A stretch of 64,000 nt of DNA from Exserohilum rostratum (Eukaryota; Ascomycota; Dothideomycetes; Pleosporales; Pleosporaceae). Under the pieces are notes generated by a model. It saw nothing but the letters and a program-made list of their open reading frames with translations, was not told the origin of the DNA and searched no databases. A program made the position numbers and the translations under genes. Positions 1 through 11,820 of this stretch are shown piece after piece (position 1 is the first letter of the stretch; each line of letters opens with the position of its first letter). Location of the stretch: the NCBI GenBank assembly GCA_026367775.1, contig CP111155.1, positions 372,001-436,000 on the forward strand, in the 5' to 3' direction.

Positions 1-86
1 TCTGTGCACTATTTTGTTAGCTGGCCCAAAGTTCTAGCTTCCATGCAGACAGCCAGCTCTCGAGGTACGTTACCCTATCTGTCCTA

Positions 87-257
87 CTAAATATCCTCAA
101 AATCGGTGTCTTCTGGGGACTCATAGCTCGAGCTTTCTTTGCATGCCGCGCTATCGCAATCTACCTTCACCTGATATTCCGCTCCATCTTTGTCCTGTAT
201 CACGTTGTAGCGGCAATGATTGACGAGAGAGGCGCTTGAGACTAGAGAGGAAGACAT
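87..257 (-). CDS. hypothetical 56-aa protein
   Basis: A complete ATG-to-TAG reading frame of 57 codons, too short for most ORF callers. The product starts MSSSLVSS, has three cysteines in the middle (NHC, VDC, AAC) and ends in an acidic, serine-rich tail (ESPEDTDFEDI). The tail has the composition of real fungal coding sequence, but I recognise no family. It could also be the last exon of a gene whose upstream part I cannot see. No start context or TATA element decides the matter, so confidence is low. Confidence 0.3.
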   Translation of the reverse strand: MSSSLVSSASLVNHCRYNVIQDKDGAEYQVKVDCDSAACKESSSYESPEDTDFEDI

Positions 258-1737
258 CTAAGACATGATTAGGTTATAGCCTAAGAATCAGATCATTGAA
301 CAGGGTGAGTATTAACCTATGAGCGGAGGAATAGTAGAATCACGTGATTCTGGTGTCTAGGGCAGATATTGTGTATCGTGGTAGTAGTATCAGGATGCGA
401 CGAGGTTATGTGGTCAACGTTGGGTTATTACTTGAACGCTTTATATTCCAAGCCAAGGTGAGGGGTTCATATCTTTTTCCTTTTCCGGCGACCACAGCAT
501 GTCGGCCTCCTGGTCATAATCTATCCCTCGGAGCAAAGTACCCAATCATCCGATATCACCCTTCACCCTACACTCCGGGCGTCGGGAAGAAGCCTTAAGG
601 TTTTCACTCATCTGTGCGCGATTTGTTGTTAAACAGGCAGAGATATTCGTAACAAGGCTCCAGGAGAAGGTGGGATCCGAATCAATAGAGCATTGTTCAC
701 TTATCACTCGGGAGTAGGGGAGGTTTTGCAAGGCTGAGCAGAGTCTGTGAGTGAGATGTACAGCCAACTCTTCTTTGATTGAATAATCAGCACGTTCCTA
801 GATTAATTAAAGCGCAATACCAGATGCCATGGTATGTATAACAATATGCTTATAGTCTTGCGTTGCGTGGTAGGCTCTGTCTTGTGTGATAGTTCATGTC
901 ACTTTTTGCGCTGGTAGTTCTGTTACCTCAAGTCACGTGTGTTGCTCTCCCTTCACATGTAGTTTACTTGACAGCAGTGAGCAGAGTTGATAGATTAGCT
1001 GTGATGAAAATTATCAAATAAATGGTTTCTAAGTTTCTCTTCAAATTTCTTAAGTGATTTGCCTTTCAGCTTTAGTGATTAGTATGGTAATGCTCTTGCA
1101 CGTGATGCTACATTCACACTGCTATAGCTAGCATTCTGTGGAAACTATCATATTCTGATATCAAAGCGCAAATTTTGTGACAGAGTTACAATGAGCTCTG
1201 ATAGAGATAGGGGCATTCTGGAAGTACAATCATCGGTAAACCTGCAATCTGCGGTGTGAATTGATGCGCGAATAATTTCCTCTGCACTGATCGCGCGGAT
1301 GATTCCTACGGAGTATGAGCATCTCCAGGTGACACTATAAAGACGGTACAACGCCCAGACAGCCCATGACTAGTAAGTGCAGCCCAAACTTTATATCTCT
1401 TCAGCCCTCCGCGCTTATCCTATTTCAACGCAGGGCGCAGCCGTTACGCCCCGAAGATCACCCCAGCTGAATCAGGTCTAAAATAGCGCTAGCGCTAGAT
1501 CTGGAGCAGTCTATACACACTACTGATGGCCAAGGCCTACTATCAACCTATACCGAGCATACACAAGCCACGGGTACAGTATGGCCTGATCAGTCCAACT
1601 TCAGCTGAGATTTATGCTTGGTGCACTTATACTCCTCAGTTCAGGTTTTTATCCACCTTGGACCATCTGGACAAACACACTATAATTGCTACTTACATCC
1701 TAGACCTCATCTAGATCTCCATAGAAACAAGCAAACC
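258..1737. other. intergenic, no gene seen
   Basis: No supportable ORF, tRNA or repeat. Two short perfect palindromes stand out: AATCACGTGATT at 338-349, which contains the CACGTG core bound by bHLH (Cbf1-like) factors, and AGCGCTAGCGCT at 1485-1496. Further ACGTG cores lie near 934 and 1100. The right end presumably holds the promoter of the gene starting at 1738. Confidence 0.4.
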
Positions 1738-2354
1738 ATGGCGCCTGTTCCAATCATTGTCTGTGGCAAAGTCATCAGCATCACAAAAGTAGTCGCCGAC
1801 CAACTGATGCCAGACTATGATGGTATATTGTTTTCTTTTTCCTTCAAACCGCACACACAATATATCCTGTTTCCACAGTTCTACCACACCACATCAACCA
1901 TCAAAACCCATCAATTACTACACCCCCACCACATATGCCTATCAAAAAATAAAAACACCACACTAACTTCTTCGCCACCTTAACAACAGTAATCCATGTC
2001 CACCTCTCCGTCGACGACGCAAAAGCAAATATGCCATTGCTCCTCTCCGGTACTGCGCCTCCACCCAGTGACCCTCCAAACCCTGGGTCGCAGCACTACG
2101 GTACACGACCTGCAGCCATTGTACTTGGTGGCGGCTTCAACGACGAGATGGTCGCCGAGATCAAGGGTGCGTGTGGAGAAGACAGTGAAAAGCTACCTTG
2201 GTTCCGCGCGGATACTACGCGGCAGGCCGAGATGCCGGAACTGAGTGACATTGAGGGGTACGGGAAGGCCACAGCGGTTCGGCTTAGGAAGCAGTTGGAG
2301 GAGTTGAAGGTAGGACAGGAAGGAGGGGTGGAGCAGGGTATGTATCTCTTTTGA
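1738..2354 (+). CDS. small conserved fungal protein of unknown function (149 aa)
   Basis: Two exons, 1738-1822 and 1990-2354, join in frame (GAT-G|TA-ATC) across a 167-nt GT...AG intron, longer than the roughly 50-nt introns typical of this window. The product begins MAPVPIIVCGK, continues with a predicted beta-strand (VIHVHLSVDDA), then a proline-rich loop, a glycine-rich motif (VLGGGFNDEM), and ends EQGMYLF. This arrangement of an N-terminal VIVCGK strand and a later GGG turn resembles short uncharacterised ascomycete proteins that look like fragments of a nucleotide-binding fold. That similarity is from memory and no function is assigned. It lies convergent with the GCN2 kinase gene, whose stop is about 100 nt away. 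Confidence 0.65.
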
Positions 2355-2456
2355 TCATGTTTCTCAGAATTCAAATAAAAAAGAAAAATGGATATCTCAT
2401 TCAATGCTGTTTCTGATGCGTTCAGTAGTAATTACATGCCTGCGTTCTAATTTCTA

Positions 2457-5400
2457 TCAACTATCCAAATCATACAACAAACACGCACCAGTGCGGAAGT
2501 TGTACACAAAAGCCTTGCCTACGGGTTCTTCGCCATCTGCATTACCCTTCCCTTCTAGCCACTTTGCCCTGTAGCCCAGCAGCAGATCATGCAAGTCTTG
2601 CAGATACTTTCGTTCTGCTAGTGGCATCTTCTGGATGAAATGTCTCCACGATTCTGGATCACTGAGTCTAGTCTCCTTAATGAGGTTCATGACCTCGTCC
2701 TTTGATTCAATCGCGGCGATTGGCGCGGATTGGAATGTAGAGAGGAGTTCTGCGGAGTGAGATTGTGCAGCTTCCACAATCGACCATTTGTTTGACTTCT
2801 TGGAACGATGTTGGGCGATGAGGACATCGACATTGGATTTTGAATTGCTGGTCTTATTGCTGAGAGTTGGAGGCGGGGCCTTTGTAAGACGAGCCGCCGT
2901 GCCTTCGCGTTCCTCTCTATCTCGGATTTCATTGCGTAAGTAATTAAGGAGATCGGCGGTGCGCATATCCGTATCTTCCTTTTTGGCGGTGGATTTCACT
3001 TTGAGCTCTGGTTTATCGGGTGCGACGCCGTGTTTGATCACAATGATCCAACTGTGTCTATCATCTCGATAGTGGCGAAGTATATCCTCAATGGAATGCG
3101 CGTCAATGGAGAGCTCGGCAGTATAACCATGGGATATTAGATCTGCCACCATTTTGATACCTGTGGTTCGTAGAACACTCGGGTCGAAACTGGCCACTAG
3201 ACAATCGCAGCGTCGAGGCATCCACGAGACGGTTGGAGTGTATTCCTCGGCATGTTTCTTCGAAAACGTCGACTTCTCTGGCTTCTTGATGTACCGAGCC
3301 ATCGAGTTGACTAATCTGTCCCATCCTAGGTTAACACCCACCGCGTGGTGTGTAGCTGTTGGGTGCGCATGGCTGGAGCCAGTTGGTCGATACTCTTCAA
3401 TCAATTTGTCGTATCTTCCTCCTGCCGCAAGAACCTCTCGCTGCTTCGTGTCGAAGAGACACTGGAAGAGGATACCACCTGTATAGAAGTTTTCGTTGAA
3501 ACTGCTCAAGACACTGATGTAGACCTTACGCTTGACGTTCCAGAGTTTCATGTAGTTAATGACCGAGGAGAGATGACGGAATATCTCATGCGTGCGCTCG
3601 AGATACTTTGTACCTTCGAAGAGTCGTCGCAGTTTCGCAAAAGCTTTTTCTGGTGTGTCGCGCCAATCAAATCTCGCCAAGTCGTCCAGCGACGTTGATG
3701 CAATACCAATATCAGAAGAACGTAACTCGTTGCGAATGGTGTGCCAGTTGCTCTTGAGAATGTTGAGTTTGCTGAGAACAGCTTTGACCGCCGTGCGCTT
3801 CGGAGCGGGAATCCTGCAAAATTCCATGACGATCTCTAAAAGATCAGAATGGTTAAGGTGAAAACACATTGGTGTAGACCGGAACGAAGGAAACTCGTCA
3901 ATAATCTCATCGACGACCTTGAGCACCTCCGACTCCTTGAGAGCTAGATCGATGGCATCATACGAAACGATGTCAAAGTCTGCCTCACCATTACTACGCG
4001 GAGCACTTCCAATGTAGTTTTCGCGGTAAACTTGACCGATCGTAAATGATTTTTCCAGGAAAGCTCCACCTCGACCGATGCTGCGCGCATACGGTAATGT
4101 AAGGTCATAAGGGAGTTGAACGAGGGTCCCAGAAGGATCGAAGAGCTTCACAACGCTACTGTTTGCATAATGGTCAGACCATGGGAGCAAAACCTGGCGC
4201 TGAATCTCCACGGCACCGTGGCTGCGGAATATCATGGCCAATCTGTCTCGGACGAGATTCTGTAGAAGCACGTCGTTGGCTTTGATCGTCTGATTGACAT
4301 CACTAAGGTCCCAAGCATAGTCCTTTGCTTGTGTGTCGGGTTTCTGCGAGAAGAGAGCAGCCATCATTTTCGCATAATGAGGGGAGTTGCGATCAGAGAG
4401 AGCCTTGAGGGCTTCCTTAACGGCCTCATCTTCCATCTGAGCTGGGACTTTACCGCTCCTCAAAAGCTCGATACAGCTAGGCCTTTCCGACGGTCGGTGG
4501 CTGATGAGAGATTTGATAATGTTTCCGTGGAGCGCCTTTTCAGAAGTTTCGAATTCCGGTGGGAGATCGTGTTTCCGCTCCCGTAATGAACGAATGACCT
4601 TGTCCCTCTCCATGGCAGTTCTTAATGGGAAGCACATCTCGAAGAAGATGATTCCCATAGAGTACATATCCACCTTGTTGTTGTAGTCGCCAGTAACACT
4701 CGAGCTCAGTTCCGGAGCGACATACAGCGCGGTACCAACACTCCTTGTCATGTCGCCGGTATTTTGGGGATCTCCGGAAGATTTGGCATCAGGTCTTTGG
4801 TATTGCCCGCTTGTTGCTAGTCCAAAATCGCCAATCTTGGGAATTTTGGCCAAGTCAATGAAGACGTTGTCTGGCTTTAGATCTCGGTGTATGATGCCAT
4901 GTCCATGGATGTGGGCGAGACCTTCAAGAATCTGCCGGAACAGTCTCCAGTATTCTTCTGGGTCATCATACAATCCTCCACGGATCAAGTCACGCAGTGT
5001 CTGCTTCTCACAGAACTCCATCTGGATGTACAATATTGACCTTGACTTCGCCGGATAGGAGTCGGACATGGCACGTTTCTTGAGAGATGGCGAGATACGG
5101 CCAAGGCTGGCGGAACGCGATTCTTCTGTAACGAGTTAGTCCAAGTTGTTCAATGAAAGATTGAAAACACTCTACTGACCTGAATCTGATCCAAAGATGA
5201 CGGCACCGACATCCTCCTCCGATTCTGTATCTGATCCGAATTCAATCTTGGGATACCCACTGGAGCTGATAAAGTCCAGTCCAGCGGTGCTCTTTCCGTA
5301 GCCGCCACCGTCAGTTGTCGTACCTGGGGAAACATCCGAGCCCCATTCAGAGTCATCGCTGTCCGATGATCCGGACTCGTCTTCATCGTCATCATCATCA

Positions 5401-7415
5401 ACATAATGGTCCGCTTCCGATTCTGGCCATGCCGTGTAATAACGCACTACACAGCTATGGTTGAGCCGTGATAGGAGCATGACTTCTGAGAGAACCTCAC
5501 TCAAAGCAGCAGCAGACTTTTGCTTGATCTTTTTAATAGCATAAAGTCGACCATCGACTTTGTTTCGTGCTTTTACAACCTCACCATATCCACCCTTTCC
5601 TAGCCGGCCTTGTTCGACCCAATCGTTTGCATATCGCGAATATTGTGCGACCATGCCGGACGAAGACTCACGCCTTAGTCTGTATCGGCCAAGTGAGGTT
5701 GATGAATTCCTAGATCGCACTGGTGTGATGGGTCGTTCGTAGACATCTACATCGTCGCGCAAAAATTCAGATGGGATGATATCAAAAGCGGTGTGTCGCT
5801 TCTTGGGATCCGGCTTGAAGAACTTGCGTAGGACTTCCTGTAATGGCTCTGAACAGCCAACAATGTCCGACAAATCTTTTGGCGAGTTGTATTTCTCAGG
5901 CGCATCAAGCCCAAACAGCATCTGGAGGAAAACGACTCCCAAGTCCCATATGTCTGTTTTGCGAGTGTGCAGCAAGCCCTGTGGTAGCTCAGGGGCTATC
6001 CAATAGAACGAGCGTGAGTATTTGATTGGCTGACCACCTCTGCAGAAGCTTTGCAGACGATATAACGAGTCTTGGAAGCTAGCATCGGCCAGGTGCACCG
6101 TCATCCCGCTGCTCGAAGACCGCTTGAGCAGGATGTTGTGGGGGTGGAGGCGCTTATGCACCATGCCGTTGCGATGGTAGAAATCCAGTGCTTCTAGGAG
6201 CTCAATAGTCCAGGAACGAACTCTGGCAACTTGAAGTGGGCCATCGTCGGCAAGCTTCTCGCCCAGTGAACCTCGGTCGGCATGCTCCATCAGGATACTG
6301 ATCTCCCATCCAGCATCGGGCAAATGCTCCATTTTGAAGTCCAGTACCGCCATTATAGCAGATTGTCGTAACCGCTTGACCTCCTCCATCTCTTCTTCAA
6401 ACTCCATAATGGCTTTTTTCAATTCCGGATCGGCAGCAGCATCTGCACTAGACACACGTGCCCGCTTCAATACCAAGGTGAGCCCTGTCGACACGCCCAT
6501 CGGTTTGACCAGGAGTTCTTCGGTAAGCGGTCCAGAACGGAAGGGAAGCGGATTCTCAACCGCACTGCACTGGATCGTCGTCTCCTGGTGCTGAAAGGAG
6601 ATGGTTCTGTCAAACGAGATATAGTTAACACTATCCCCACTAGGAAAATCCGGGGGTGGGGTCATGACAGACGCGCGATTCTTCTTGCGCTTCGCCAGCA
6701 TGTCTTTTCTTCGCATCTCATCGCCAACCATTTGCTGCAAGAGACGTTCCTCCTCGGCTTTTTCTGCGTCTCGTTTGCGCTGCATCTCGGCTTCTTGCTG
6801 GCGCAACTGCTCGGCTGCAGCCGCTTCTTGCATGGCTCTTTCAGCGTCCAGGTTTTCGTAAGTGCCGTCAGTTTCGCGCACCGCAATCTCGTCCTCGAGT
6901 ATCTCTTGGATGGCGGTTGCTATGTCGTACATCATTACTTCGCCGACCAGTTCCTGAGGGCGGTTTTTGAGCAAGGCGTAGAGCTTGTCCCAAGTGGTTC
7001 TCCTCAAGCTGCTGCAATCCTCAAGGGTTAGTGTAGGTAATGATTTGGGGTAAGTAGCTGTAAGTTTTGCGCAAAGTGTGACAAAGATGCTCTCATCGGA
7101 GAATGATGTGAGTTTCAACCGCAGCACGCGATCAGTAGTTTTCTGCGCTCAGATTAGAGGATAGACCACAACGAGCGATCGCGAACGTACACTCCATGCG
7201 CCCTTGGCCTCTGATTCAACATAGTCGTCCATGAAGACGGCCTTTAGGACTTCGCGCTCGTCTTCCTGTGCCTTTTCGTAGGTTTCAGAGGGCTGCGCGC
7301 CAAGCGCAGGCTGTAGCTCTCCAGCAGCACTTGTCGGGCCCATGTCGTCGGCGTCTCTGGGCGTAGAAGCATTTTGCGTTTGTTTCTTGGTCTTTGGTGT
7401 TTGATGCGGTGCCAT
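2457..7415 (-). CDS. cpc-3: eIF2alpha kinase GCN2 (cpc-3 type), 1,618 aa
   Basis: Senses uncharged tRNA during amino-acid starvation and phosphorylates eIF2alpha, the trigger of general amino-acid control (known for the family). Exons are complement 7191-7415, 5180-7142 and 2457-5125; both introns are about 50 nt and the frame is intact, giving the usual GCN2 length. Domains in order: RWD domain (about residues 50-170, the Gcn1-binding module), a charged coiled segment (about 180-240), a pseudokinase in which HKRLHPHN replaces HRDLKxxN and LADAS replaces DFG, then the true kinase. The true kinase has a glycine loop LGKGGYGEVV, VAIK-type AIKKI, an acidic insert (YVDDDDDEDE), catalytic HRDLKPDN near residue 806 and DFG. 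A HisRS-like domain follows (about 1000-1390) and a basic C-terminal ribosome/dimer region. Divergent from cut12. Very secure. Confidence 0.96.
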
Positions 7416-8006
7416 AGTGGGCTACTGGTGGATGTTGGATGGGCCGTCATATATGGAGTATTGACGGGGAGACTAGCAGCCGCAGCCGCTGCCCTTCACA
7501 CTGCAGACATTTCGGGTGGTTAACAGAGCAGCGAAGGAAGAATGGGGTATGACGGAATGTAGAAAGTTTGCGGCCAACGCATGCCTGGTTGTAAAGTAGC
7601 GGTCGGTGGGGCGATATGTTGGCGAGCCCCGCCATGCTGGGCCCGTTTCCGCGCCATCCCTGCAGGTCCGACCTGAAGCCGCCGGACGCGACTTCCCTCA
7701 TGCCTCAAGCACAACAACGCACACACAACAAACCCGCATCGCGCCTTCCGTCTGGCTGAGAATGCGTCGCTCCGACATTGCATAGACGCCTTGCATCGAC
7801 CGACGACCGCTTTTCCATGCACCTAACTTGCAGCGGTACCGCCCCTCGACTGGTAATCGGCGCAGCCCTCGTTTTCAGCAAGTAAACAAGCCGCCAAACA
7901 AAGCCTGTTGGGGCACACGTCGCCCTGCCAGCACCACGCCCACCGCACCCTCCCCACCTCTCCTATAACACCACCGCGGCACTACGCTCGGCGAAAAGAC
8001 GTCACC
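7416..8006. promoter_or_regulatory. divergent promoter region between GCN2 and cut12
   Basis: 591 bp of GC-rich sequence separate the two start codons, so both promoters must lie here. I see no uORF set that I could defend and no canonical TATA box; the 3' part is C-rich with CCACC tracts upstream of the cut12 ATG. The short ORFs here are on both strands and look random. Confidence 0.45.
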
Positions 8007-9887
8007 ATGTTTTCGTGGATTACGGGCCCGCGCATTACCAACGTGATAGAGGACCTGCAGCCTGGTTCGTCGCATTGTTTTGCGCCCCTGCTGAGCTTCG
8101 CTAACGACACAAGAAAACAACTACGAGTCCACCTTCATTGAGCCACCAGAGACGCCGGCCCACCAGTTCGCCGTCAAAGCCTTCAAGCATGCCATATTCG
8201 GAACGCCTGCGCCCGAGGAGGCAGACGACCCAGCAAAGAAGAGCGAGAGAAAGGCAAAGGTGAATGCTGCAAACGCCAAAGCCTTGGACATGCCCGCACC
8301 CAGGGAGACGGGCCCGTCCATGTCGCCCTCAAAACAGCCAGGCGGCATCCTCCTGACGCCGGGCACCGTCAGCAAGGGAAGGAAGCAGGTCTCGTTTGGC
8401 TCGCAAGTGATGGACAATGAGGGCAAGCGCGGCAACATTGGCAAGAGCGGGATTCCCAACGACTGCCCAGGAAAGTTTCCTAGCCCTTGGACTCCAGGCA
8501 CCCAGTTGAAACTCGACTCCGATAGCGAACAACGGCCACGCACTCGCCTCACCGCAGCCCTACTAGACGCACGCACGACCACACAACCGAAATCGGGACA
8601 AAAGCCCAAGGCGAGGGATGACAGCGACATTACAATTGATTTGGGGGCTCCACGATCTGAGTCGGGCAAATACTGGAAGGAGCAGTACGAGAGCTATGCG
8701 GAGAAGAGCGAAAAGGAGATGAAGAAGGTCATTGCCAAGCAACAATTGGCCAAGAAGTTCGCCATGAAGAAGGACAGCGAGGTTACCGAACTTGTGACTA
8801 AACTGGAACAAGAGCGCAAGCGATACAGGCAACGTGAGATGGACTTGGAGCAGCAGAACAAGGACCTTCAGGAGCGCCTTCGCCAGGCCATGGCTGAGAA
8901 CACATCCTCGAGCATCGAAATTGCAACCCTCAAGTCACGACTTGCTGTCCTGGAAGGATCAACCTCTGTGCCTTCATCCGAACTGCAACAGAACAAAGCG
9001 CCATTCGAGATTTACGAAGATGCGACCAAAGACAACACACGGCCTCCTTTGCGCGGGCTTGACTTGGACCACGAAGTCTCATTTGCTCCGTCCAACAGCA
9101 TGGCTTCGTCTACCAAAGAGAACACATCCCCCCGGTCTCGTCGTCAACGCCGTGGTACTATCCCTGACACCCTCCATCGACCGGTCCTTCCTTCTAGATT
9201 GGGCACAGCAGAGGGAGAAGCCTCTATCATTCTGGGCAAGTCACCCCGCGGAACCCAGCAAGAGAAACCCAAGTCGCCATTGAAGATTCATAGACCCGAG
9301 CCCCTGAAAGAGAATCATACACCCAAATCGCCTATCGCGCTCCCAACCTCCAGCCCGCTGCCACTGCCATCGGATGGCATTGAAGATCCTTGGGCGGATT
9401 TGAATGAGAACAGTTCAATTGCGCAAATGGACAAGATGGCAATGCCTGTTTCTACGGCCAGCCATACACAAGACCTGAGTGGAATCCACCACCAAAGAAA
9501 AACCGACTGTCAAAACCTCCCCCGAGCGCCCGGAAAACAGAAACTACCCAATCCCAAGAGAGGGCAACAGTGCCAGAGAAGAGTGAGAAACAGACGGAAT
9601 CCCAGAAGCGAAGAGACCGGATGACTGAAAAGTCCGCCTACGTCTCAGAGCTCGAAGCAACCTCTGTGGCGCCAGAGAAGGAATCCAAGCACAACTACGA
9701 CGCAACGAAGAAGAGTAGCATTGCTACTCGCGACACGGCAAGGGCCACGACTCGTGCAGAAGGAACCAGCCAGGCCAAGGCCGACCGAAGCCAGAAGACA
9801 TCTGCTGAACGTGATCCGGATCCGAGGAAGAGGCTAGCGGAGAGAAAGAGAATGAGGCAAAAGGCTGCTATGAATGCTGGGTCATAA
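8007..9887 (+). CDS. cut12: spindle pole body protein Cut12-like, with an apparent one-base frameshift
   Basis: Cut12 is a spindle-pole-body component that activates Plo1/CDK entry into mitosis in fission yeast (family knowledge). Exon 1 is 8007-8064 and exon 2 starts at 8114 after a 49-nt intron; the N-terminus MFSWITGPRITNVIEDLQP followed by ENNYESTF is typical of the family. The region around residues 200-300 is a long charged coiled coil (YWKEQYESYAEKSEKEMKK onward). The reading frame switches near 9462: upstream it reads VSTAS then HTQDLSG, whereas one added C in the AGCC run gives VSTASPYTRPEWNPPPKK and continues in frame to the stop at 9887. Restored length would be about 610 aa. Either an assembly indel or a real truncation after about residue 475. 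Confidence 0.85.
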
Positions 9888-10169
9888 TTTTAGTTTTGGT
9901 GTTGGAGTTGGAGTTGCGGGGAACGTTTCACTGGGCTTTTACTGTCCTTTTGGTATGGCCATTTGAGCCGCCTTATCTCATGCATATTTCATCTGGGGTT
10001 ACGCGATACCATTCTATGATTTCTTCCTCACAAAAATCGATTTGATATTCTTCATTATTCCATGCATATACTGTGATATGCTTGCAGAACGTGGAAATGG
10101 GTATCATCCCAAAACAGAACGCCTCAAAATGCCCAACAACACCACCCTATGCTACGACAACAACATCAT

Positions 10170-11309
10170 CTATTTCTTTCCAGCAGCAATATCTTCCAAT
10201 GCCTTGAACACCGGCACAGCGCTCTTCTCCAACTGATCCCTCTGGTACGCCGTCATCTTCCCCAACACGTACTTGCTCACAACATTTGGATCCCGACTCT
10301 CGGGTCTCCCAATCCCCACACCAACCCGCCACCACTTGACCCCACCCAGCTGTTGCTGACAACTCTTGATTCCATTATGTCCCTTTGCACTCGCAGTCCC
10401 ATCTCTAATCGTGACTTTGCCCAACGCAGACTCCAACTCATCATGTACAACCACCAATCTCCCCTGTAAATTACTCTCCCCACTCGCCCGCCGTATCTCC
10501 CTCAACCACTCGTTATACGCGCGCTTAACCCCATTTCCACTGACATTCATTAGACTAGCAGACTGCCAGAATGTCCAGTCTTCGTAGACATCGCGCTCGG
10601 TTTCCACGCGGCGGAAACCTGTCAGGCCAAAGGCGAGGTGCGTGGGTGGAGGCCGTGATACCAGGCCTGAAAGACCTTTTTGGAATGGCGTGTAGTTTTT
10701 GGCGTGCGAGAGGTGCGAGGTTACGATGTGGCCGGCGGAGTGCAATGTGTTGGCGTAGGTTGCGCCAGGGTTGCCTATGGAGGCGACGAGGAGGGGGAAG
10801 GCGGTTTGTGCGGCGGGTTTCGCCATTATGTGTGGTGGGAGGCTTGGAAGAGATTCGCTGGTGGGGTTGGGGTTTTGCTTTGGGGTTTTGCGAGGTGATT
10901 GGTTTGGAGACTCGGCGTCAGTATCAGTGGGTGTTGGTAATGCAGAGTCGTGTCTTTGCTTCTTTTCTTTGCGCTTTTCTTTGCGCTTTTCTTTACGACT
11001 TTGAGATGGTGGTTTTACGGGGGGAAACTGTTCGGGAGCGAGTAGTGTGTAATTTTGCGAAATGTCGAGATTGGCCAAGGATGCAGCGAGGTCGATTTCC
11101 CGTTGTCTTTGCTTCTTATCGTTCTTTTCTCTGCGGAGTTGTTTGCGGGTCTTTGGCTCAGCGAAATCGCTCCAATTGTCGCTGTCGCCGTCGCTGTCTT
11201 GTCGAGTTGGGGTTTGGGGATTTTTGGCTTCGGCATGCAGATCAGTGGCAGGGATTAGCTGTGTCGCCGTAGGGCTGACCACGTGCACACGTGTGCCCGC
11301 GTCCGACAT
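10170..11309 (-). CDS. peptidyl-tRNA hydrolase (bacterial Pth1 type), 379 aa
   Basis: Hydrolyses the ester bond of peptidyl-tRNA released from stalled ribosomes; the bacterial-type enzyme in fungi is usually organellar (family knowledge). Single exon from ATG 11309. A longer open frame upstream uses only a TTG, so I reject it. The catalytic domain occupies about residues 165-379: GNPGATYANT with the following histidine (LHSAGH), LMNVSGNGVK (substrate Asn), HDELESALGKV (Asp/Glu loop), GTASAKGHNGIKS and WRVGVGIGRP. The first 160 residues are a low-complexity charged extension with a RKEKRKEKRKEKK tract and a DSDGDSDNWSDF acidic patch, which is unusual for the roughly 190-aa core family and could be a targeting or RNA-binding tail. 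Divergent from rad14. Confidence 0.92.
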   Translation of the reverse strand: MSDAGTRVHVVSPTATQLIPATDLHAEAKNPQTPTRQDSDGDSDNWSDFAEPKTRKQLRREKNDKKQRQREIDLAASLANLDISQNYTLLAPEQFPPVKPPSQSRKEKRKEKRKEKKQRHDSALPTPTDTDAESPNQSPRKTPKQNPNPTSESLPSLPPHIMAKPAAQTAFPLLVASIGNPGATYANTLHSAGHIVTSHLSHAKNYTPFQKGLSGLVSRPPPTHLAFGLTGFRRVETERDVYEDWTFWQSASLMNVSGNGVKRAYNEWLREIRRASGESNLQGRLVVVHDELESALGKVTIRDGTASAKGHNGIKSCQQQLGGVKWWRVGVGIGRPESRDPNVVSKYVLGKMTAYQRDQLEKSAVPVFKALEDIAAGKK

Positions 11310-11820
11310 GTCGCAGGATGAGGAAGTTTGATGGCTGGATACTACATACACCAGAGAGAGCTGGATTGTACTTGTAGTAAATCGCGCTATCAAACGCTCG
11401 GTAATTTGTCACTGGCACTGAAACCCGTCATACACAGCCCCATGTAAGAGTCATTATGGATTGGTAAGGGCGCAACTCTGGCGGCCTTGCCACTAGCCGC
11501 CCTTTTGCACCCAATATCGTCGCATGACATCATTTCTGATCTGCAAAGACCCTTTCACTTTTCACAAACGTTGTACCTGTGGAGATTGACTTTGAACGAG
11601 AATCGGACGGAACAGATCTGGGATCGCGCAATCCCTTGGCGCACATCATCGTTCAGGAACAAGGGTCCGCGACGCTCATCTTACTTTCCAAACTTCCCAC
11701 ATTCGCCACTTGTACTGGTGGGTGCCTTGCCTTGGTCTTGCTTGAGGTCATCTTCCAAAAAACTACTTTCGCGTATTCACACTTTGAAAAACAGCGTTCC
11801 AGCTACGCGCAGTTACCAGC
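11310..11820. promoter_or_regulatory. divergent promoter region, peptidyl-tRNA hydrolase / rad14
   Basis: 511 bp between two divergent start codons. Plus-strand ORFs here do not resemble known proteins and are better read as leader or promoter. No clear TATA element. Confidence 0.4.

Noticed and set aside
344..767. Overlapping 70-85 codon frames at the left of the window
   Set aside because: They open from GTG or similar non-ATG codons and show no protein-like pattern.
10571..11272. 233-codon + strand frame opposite peptidyl-tRNA hydrolase
   Set aside because: It is the antisense shadow of the hydrolase's biased codons; Arg/Gly/Val-rich with no domain.
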